This document shows positions 60,280 to 64,000 of a stretch of 64,000 bases of DNA, piece after piece (position 1 is the first letter of the stretch; the number at the start of each line of letters is the position of its first letter). The stretch is from Erysipelotrichaceae bacterium (lineage in GTDB: Bacteria; Bacillota_I; Bacilli_A; Erysipelotrichales; Erysipelotrichaceae), in NCBI GenBank assembly GCA_017445225.1, contig JAFSUN010000011.1, positions 1 to 64,000 on the forward strand. The letters run 5' to 3'. The notes beneath the pieces were generated by a model. The model was given only the letters and a program-made list of their open reading frames with translations. It was not told where the DNA came from and did no database searches. The position numbers and the translations under genes are program-made.

Positions 60280-60773
60280 AGAAAACCCTCGATGAGGTTC
60301 ACATCGATCCTCTTATGGCTGATGTCAACATTGCGGATGAAGGCATCAACATAAGGTACCAGAACTTCCCTTTCCTCATTGCGGATCCGTAAGACGGTCT
60401 GGTAGCCTTCCTCAACATCGCTCACCGTTCCGATGAAGCTGTTGTTGTTATAGACCTGACAGCCTTCCAGTTCAAAATAATAATATTCACCGATCGGCAG
60501 GATGTGAACGGCTTCCTTATTGATGTAGATGTCGCATTCCTTGTACTTCTCCACCAGGTTGATGTTTTCCAGACCCTCAAAAAGAACCAGCAGCATTCCC
60601 TTATGCTGGCGCATGTTCTTGACGATGACGCTGTTGTACTTATTGTCCTTCTTAATGTAGAGTTCCTGCTGCTTCTTGAAGCGGATCTCCGGGAAATCCG
60701 TCAGGCATTCCACTTTCAGTTCTCCCCGGATGCCGAAGGTATTTACGATGTGTCCTACTTTTACATATTCCAT
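60276..60773 (-). CDS. rimM: Ribosome maturation factor RimM
   Basis: Helps assemble the 30S head, binding S19. The 165-residue product has VGHIVNTFGIRGELKVECLTD at the N-terminus and a PRC-barrel (IGEYYYFELEGCQVY, VLVPYVDAFI). It follows a terminator after khpA, and a TATAAT at 60806-60811 gives a promoter -10 for rimM-trmD-nucleoside hydrolase. The ribosome site is weak. Confidence 0.95.
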   Translation of the reverse strand: MEYVKVGHIVNTFGIRGELKVECLTDFPEIRFKKQQELYIKKDNKYNSVIVKNMRQHKGMLLVLFEGLENINLVEKYKECDIYINKEAVHILPIGEYYYFELEGCQVYNNNSFIGTVSDVEEGYQTVLRIRNEEREVLVPYVDAFIRNVDISHKRIDVNLIEGFL

Positions 60774-60829
60774 TTATTCATCACTGCCTATCTTTTTCCG
60801 CACCAATTATACTACATTTACGGGCTAAG

Positions 60830-60849
60830 AAAAAGGATGCATGCATCCT
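60830..60849 (-). terminator. Intrinsic terminator of khpA
   Basis: AGGATG and CATCCT (60834-60839 with 60844-60849) around CATG form a perfect palindrome, followed on the minus strand by TTTTTCTT. It overlaps the khpA stop region. Confidence 0.7.
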
Positions 60850-60850
60850 C

Positions 60851-61099
60851 TTAGTATGATTCAAACTTGATGGTGATGCGTCTGTTGTCAAGTCTTGAAC
60901 AGACGGACATCATCTGCCTGATGCTGCTGGCCATGCTTCCCTGCCGGCCGATCAGTCTGGCGATGTCTTCGCTCTTGGCGTAGACGTACAGAATGAGCTC
61001 ATTCTCGTTCACGCTCTCCATGGTCTGGATCCGGACACTCTTGGGATCTTCAACCATCGGCATGACGATGTCAGATAAGGTCTTCTCGTAGTCTATCAT
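60851..61099 (-). CDS. khpA: KH-domain RNA-binding protein KhpA
   Basis: An 82-residue protein made of a single KH domain with the GxxG loop as IGRQGSMASSIRQMM. It dimerises or pairs with KhpB (Jag) to bind small RNAs and mRNAs in Bacillota. The start overlaps the rpsP stop by one base (TAATG). In Bacillus ylqC is in the same place after rpsP. Confidence 0.95.
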   Translation of the reverse strand: MIDYEKTLSDIVMPMVEDPKSVRIQTMESVNENELILYVYAKSEDIARLIGRQGSMASSIRQMMSVCSRLDNRRITIKFESY

Positions 61100-61356
61100 T
61101 ATTTCTTCAGTTCATGAAACTGCTTCATGATTCCCTTGCTTGAAAGAATGCTTCTGACAGTGTCAGTCGGCTGAGCACCGTTCTGGAGCCACTTGATGAT
61201 GGCTTCATCCTTCAGGATGATCTCATTGCTGCGGGGATTGTAGAAACCTACTTCTTCAATGAAACGTCCGTCACGCGGAGCTCTGGAATCGGCTGCGACT
61301 ATACGGTAACTAGGCTGCTTCTTGGCGCCCATTCTCTTTAAACGTAATTTAACCAT
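61099..61356 (-). CDS. rpsP: 30S ribosomal protein S16
   Basis: An 85-residue protein with [20 protein letters not shown] and the [19 protein letters not shown] motif. AAAGGAG is five bases before the ATG. It follows ffh as in Bacillus and has a promoter embedded in the hairpin behind ffh. Confidence 0.97.
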   Translation of the reverse strand: MVKLRLKRMGAKKQPSYRIVAADSRAPRDGRFIEEVGFYNPRSNEIILKDEAIIKWLQNGAQPTDTVRSILSSKGIMKQFHELKK

Positions 61357-61386
61357 AAAAATCTCCTTTTTTGTTTAACCTTTATA

Positions 61387-61415
61387 ATATTACTCAGCAA
61401 ACAATAAGCTGTCAA
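61387..61415 (-). promoter_or_regulatory. Promoter of rpsP-khpA
   Basis: On the minus strand a perfect TTGACA is 17 bases from TAATAT. The -35 lies in the 3' arm of the hairpin behind ffh. Confidence 0.7.
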
Positions 61416-61435
61416 GCATTTTTGCTTAACAGCTT
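61406..61435 (-). terminator. Terminator-like hairpin behind ffh
   Basis: A 13-bp stem with one G-U pair (61406-61418 with 61423-61435) follows the ffh stop by six bases. The minus-strand tail ATTGTTTG is only moderately T-rich, while the plus-strand tail has six T, so termination on the minus strand may be partial. Confidence 0.6.
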
Positions 61436-61441
61436 TGTTTT

Positions 61442-62758
61442 TTAGCGGAACATCCGGAAGCCGGCGCCCATCTGATTCATTACCTTCTTCATCCGCTCAA
61501 AATTGTTGAGCAGCTTGTTGACCTCGGAAACCGAGGTACCTGAGCCCTTGGCGATACGGTTCTTGTGGGATGATCTCAGGGTCTCCGGATGACTTCTCTC
61601 ATAAGGGGTCATCGACTGGATGATCGCCTTGGTCTTCTTCATCTGGGAATCGGCATCGGCGTCATTCATCATGTCGGCATACTGGTTGAAGCCCGGCAGC
61701 ATCTTCAATAATCCGCTGATCGGTCCCAGTTTCTTCATCTGATCCATCTGAACCAGCATGTCGTTGAGATCAAACTTGCCGCTCATCATCCGCTGCGCGG
61801 TCTTTTCCATCAGTTCTTCGTCCAGCTGAGCTTCGGCCTTTTCCACCAGAGTCTGCAGGTCGCCCATGCCCAGGATCCGCGAAGCCATGCGGTCCGGATA
61901 GAAGACATCGATGTCATCGATCTTCTCACCGTTACCGACGAACTTGACCGGTACGTCGGTGATGCTTCTAACGGATAAGACACCGCCGCCACGGGCATCA
62001 CCATCAAACTTGGTGACGATCAGACCGGTGATGTCCAGCAGTTCATCAAAGGTTCGGGCCACGTTGACGATGTCCTGACCGGTCATGGAATCGACCGTCA
62101 GTAAAATCTCATCGGGATGGAATTTCTTCTTCAGAACATCCAGTTCCTTCATCAGATCGTCATCGATGTGCAGACGGCCGGCCGTATCGATCAGTACGGT
62201 ATCATAGCCATTCTGTTGGGCATGATTAAGACCGGCTTTTACGGTATCGACCGCTGGGGTTTTCGGCCCCAGAGTGAAGACTTCGACACCGATCTGCTCA
62301 CCCAGGGTCTGTAACTGTTCAATGGCGGCCGGACGGATGATGTCACCGGCAATGATCAGGGGCTTGCGGCTCTGCTTGTCCCTGATGAGCTTGGCGATCT
62401 TGGCCACGGAAGTGGTTTTACCGGTACCCTGGAGACCTACGACCATGATCGTGGTGATGCCGGCGGTCCGGTAGTTGATACCCGCTTCATTCTGTCCCAG
62501 GAGATTGATGATCTCCTGATTGACGATCTTATATACCTGCTGATCAGGATTCAGTGCCTGGGATACCTGGACCCCAATCATCTGTTCCCTGATGCTGTTG
62601 ATGAATTTCTTGACGACTCCGTAGTTGACGTCAGCTTCCAGTAAGGCGATCCTGACTTCTCTCAGCATTGCCTCCATGTTCTTTTCATTCAGCTGATCTT
62701 TTCCTGCAATATGTTTGAAGGCCGCAGTCAGTCTGTTGCTTAATGACTCAAATGCCAT
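61442..62758 (-). CDS. ffh: Signal recognition particle protein Ffh (SRP54)
   Basis: GTPase that binds 4.5S/6S RNA and signal sequences of membrane proteins. The 438-residue product has the N domain, G domain with GLQGTGKTTSVAKIA (about 107-121), LIDTAGRLHIDD, TKFDGDARGG, and the Met-rich M domain (SGTSVSEVNKLL, FERMKKVMNQMGAGFR). ATG 62758 has AGGAGG 8 bases upstream. An extended -10 (TGCTACAAT, -10 at 62782-62787) precedes it. The ylxM and ftsY genes that commonly precede ffh are absent. Confidence 0.97.
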   Translation of the reverse strand: MAFESLSNRLTAAFKHIAGKDQLNEKNMEAMLREVRIALLEADVNYGVVKKFINSIREQMIGVQVSQALNPDQQVYKIVNQEIINLLGQNEAGINYRTAGITTIMVVGLQGTGKTTSVAKIAKLIRDKQSRKPLIIAGDIIRPAAIEQLQTLGEQIGVEVFTLGPKTPAVDTVKAGLNHAQQNGYDTVLIDTAGRLHIDDDLMKELDVLKKKFHPDEILLTVDSMTGQDIVNVARTFDELLDITGLIVTKFDGDARGGGVLSVRSITDVPVKFVGNGEKIDDIDVFYPDRMASRILGMGDLQTLVEKAEAQLDEELMEKTAQRMMSGKFDLNDMLVQMDQMKKLGPISGLLKMLPGFNQYADMMNDADADSQMKKTKAIIQSMTPYERSHPETLRSSHKNRIAKGSGTSVSEVNKLLNNFERMKKVMNQMGAGFRMFR

Positions 62759-62781
62759 GCCAAACACCTCCTAACCATCTT

Positions 62782-62790
62782 ATTGTAGCA
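62782..62790 (-). promoter_or_regulatory. Extended -10 promoter of ffh
   Basis: On the minus strand TGC precedes TACAAT (62782-62787), 23 bases before the ATG. The -35 (TGAAAA, 17 bases away) is weak. Confidence 0.5.
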
Positions 62791-62816
62791 CAACTGTTCT
62801 TTCTTTTTCATAAGTA

Positions 62817-62845
62817 TTGCCAGCATTCCCAAATTACAATAAAAT
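62817..62845 (+). promoter_or_regulatory. Promoter of the desulfoferrodoxin gene
   Basis: TTGCCA and TAAAAT are exactly 17 bases apart; the ATG lies 28 bases beyond the -10. Confidence 0.75.
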
Positions 62846-62873
62846 AGGGTTAGAAACAAGGAGATAAAAATAA

Positions 62874-63248
62874 ATGGTAAGATTCTTTAAATGTCCGGTT
62901 TGCGGAAAGATCCTGATGGAAATCGAAAAGAGGCCCTGCCCGACCATGTGCTGCGGCAAGCCGATGGAAGAAATGACTCTGAACACCAGCGACGGTGCTT
63001 TTGAGAAGCACGTTCCGGTTGTTGAACAGGACGGCAACAAGGTCACCGTCAAGGTCGGAAGCGTTGCTCATCCGATGCTGGCAGCTCACTATATCACCTT
63101 CATCGCCCTGGAAACCAATAAGGGACTGACGATCAGAAACCTGAACCCCGGTGAAGAGCCGAAGGCTGAATTCATTCTGGCTGATGACGAAAAGGTCATC
63201 ATGGCTTATGAATACTGCAACCTGCACGGCCTGTGGGGCGGCAACTAA
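62874..63248 (+). CDS. Desulfoferrodoxin (superoxide reductase)
   Basis: A 124-residue iron protein that reduces superoxide to hydrogen peroxide in anaerobes. The N-terminal desulforedoxin-type centre has CPVCGK and CCGKPM (a CxxC...CC pattern). The active centre is supplied by EKHVPV, VAHPMLAAHYI and YEYCNLHGLW, giving four His and one Cys. AAGGAG lies nine bases before the ATG. It is a single gene between its own promoter and terminator and is the clearest sign of an oxygen-sensitive lifestyle. Confidence 0.95.
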   Translation: MVRFFKCPVCGKILMEIEKRPCPTMCCGKPMEEMTLNTSDGAFEKHVPVVEQDGNKVTVKVGSVAHPMLAAHYITFIALETNKGLTIRNLNPGEEPKAEFILADDEKVIMAYEYCNLHGLWGGN

Positions 63249-63263
63249 TCCTTGATCATCTGT

Positions 63264-63304
63264 TAAGGGGTGAATACTCTTAAGGCAGTATTACCCCTTT
63301 TCTT
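63264..63304 (+). terminator. Intrinsic terminator of the desulfoferrodoxin gene
   Basis: AAGGGG plus AATACT pair with AGTATT plus CCCCTT across one bulged position, 8-base loop, followed by TTTCTTTT on the plus strand. Confidence 0.75.
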
Positions 63305-63328
63305 TTAATTATCTTTACAGGAGGTTTT

Positions 63329-64000
63329 ATGAAAGATACAAGAAGAATCATCACAGCCCTCGTCATTCTGGCTGCCAGCCTGCTGTTGGGCCAGCTTACC
63401 GGCTTGAAACTCGGTGAATTCCTGGGCAATGTCCGCTTTGACATCAATTCCCTGCTGAAGGTCATCGCCATCGTCGCTACCCTGATGGTGATCAAATACC
63501 TGCTGAAGCTGATATTGGCCAGCATCAAGGTCAACAACACCTTCATCACCCTGATCCGAAGCCTCATCGACTACGTCGCCGTCATTCTGGCCGTCGTCTG
63601 GTCCTTAAGGATCCTGGGTGCTGACATCAACGGCATCATTGCCGGCTTGGGAATCTTAGGACTGATCATCGGCATGAGCGCTCAGGACATCATCAATGAC
63701 CTGATGACCGGCATTTTCATGCTGTTTGAGCAGGAATACAAGGTCGGTGACATTATTGAAGTCAACGGCTTCACCGGGGAAGTAACCGAGATCGGCGTAA
63801 GAACAACGACCCTTACCGATAATGGCGGCAATGAAAAGATCTTCAACAACTCCGCCATGAAGAACATTCTGAACAAGTCATCCAACCGCAGCATCGCCGT
63901 TGTTGACATCACTCTGCCCAAGAGCGTCGATGTCAAGTCGGTAATTGAGGCGGATTACGGCGACATCATGTGCCTGGGTCTGCAGGAGATCGGCAGCGGA
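63329..64000 (+). CDS. MscS-type mechanosensitive channel, 3' end outside the window
   Basis: The first 224 codons of a small-conductance mechanosensitive channel that releases solutes on osmotic downshock. Three membrane segments at about 8-25, 45-64 and 70-110 are followed by the MscS pore and beta domain: GIIAGLGILGLIIGMSAQDII, FEQEYKVGDIIEVNGFTGEV, IFNNSAMKNILNKS. AGGAGG lies five bases before the ATG at 63329. The frame is open to the window edge, so the C-terminus is missing. Confidence 0.9.
   Translation, partial: MKDTRRIITALVILAASLLLGQLTGLKLGEFLGNVRFDINSLLKVIAIVATLMVIKYLLKLILASIKVNNTFITLIRSLIDYVAVILAVVWSLRILGADINGIIAGLGILGLIIGMSAQDIINDLMTGIFMLFEQEYKVGDIIEVNGFTGEVTEIGVRTTTLTDNGGNEKIFNNSAMKNILNKSSNRSIAVVDITLPKSVDVKSVIEADYGDIMCLGLQEIGSG

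Noticed and set aside
1-64000. CRISPR array, prophage or integrated plasmid
   Set aside because: No regularly spaced direct repeats, no phage structural or integrase genes except the chromosomal XerC, and no replication origin or partition genes were seen.

Overview
The window looks like a chromosomal segment of a low-to-moderate GC Gram-positive bacterium (Bacillota), most plausibly an anaerobic Erysipelotrichia-type gut organism. This is inferred from gene content and order, not from a database match. Pointers are the Bacillus-like clusters (era-recO-glyS-dnaG-rpoD-trmK, scpA-scpB-rluB, ffh-rpsP-khpA-rimM-trmD-rplS-lepB-rbgA-rnhB, dprA-topA-trmFO-xerC, rpsB-tsf), paired RNases HII and HIII, single-chain glycyl-tRNA synthetase, MutS2, strong AGGAGG-type ribosome binding sites, a desulfoferrodoxin (anaerobe), and a DUF3196-like protein next to a CIRCE-controlled tig-lon pair, a combination that recalls the Mollicutes/Erysipelotrichia branch. 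Nearly every gene lies on the minus strand, which is probably the leading strand; the few plus-strand genes are short interruptions.

Layout from left to right. 1-5 kb: an inverted repeat of possible mobile origin, then lon, tig and a DUF3196-like gene (minus) behind a consensus promoter overlapped by a CIRCE operator. 4.8-9.1 kb: an accessory stretch with an ICMT-like membrane methyltransferase, a DUF4230 protein, PlsC, two membrane-linked XRE regulators and a small secreted or anchored protein. 9.2-18.9 kb: tRNA-Arg(TCT), typA, a yfcE-type phosphoesterase, three poorly known proteins, then uvrC-mutS2-cvpA. rnhC is divergent from cvpA.

20-30 kb: the replication/transcription operon glyS-dnaG-rpoD, followed after a terminator by a second operon that is the most unusual part of the window: an extra sigma-70 family factor, trmK, a STAND NTPase with an N-terminal HEPN-like Rx4H motif and a NACHT domain, and a 759-residue protein of unknown family ending in OB/cold-shock-like segments. 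The last two overlap and look like a two-component module, possibly for defence, placed where Bacillus-type genomes usually carry a Nif3-like gene after trmK.

30-43 kb: phoH, a small C39-peptidase-like gene, ybeY, cdd, era and recO; a cell-envelope glycosylation trio (GT2, GtrA, GT-C-like); rpsU (58 residues); and a long operon scpA-scpB-rluB-rsmE-mtaB-murE-deoC. 43-49 kb: an LCP cell-wall ligase with folA, a short SSB, rpsB-tsf, an AT-rich patch with two small membrane proteins, and a stand-alone PTS EIIA(Glc).

49-64 kb: xerC, trmFO, topA, dprA, an iron-sulfur aldo/keto reductase, rnhB, rbgA, a GNAT acetyltransferase, lepB, rplS, a nucleoside hydrolase, trmD, rimM, khpA, rpsP and ffh on the minus strand. 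The window ends with desulfoferrodoxin and a truncated MscS-type channel gene on the plus strand. The overall theme is information processing (DNA replication and repair, rRNA/tRNA modification, ribosome assembly, protein targeting) with a few accessory insertions.
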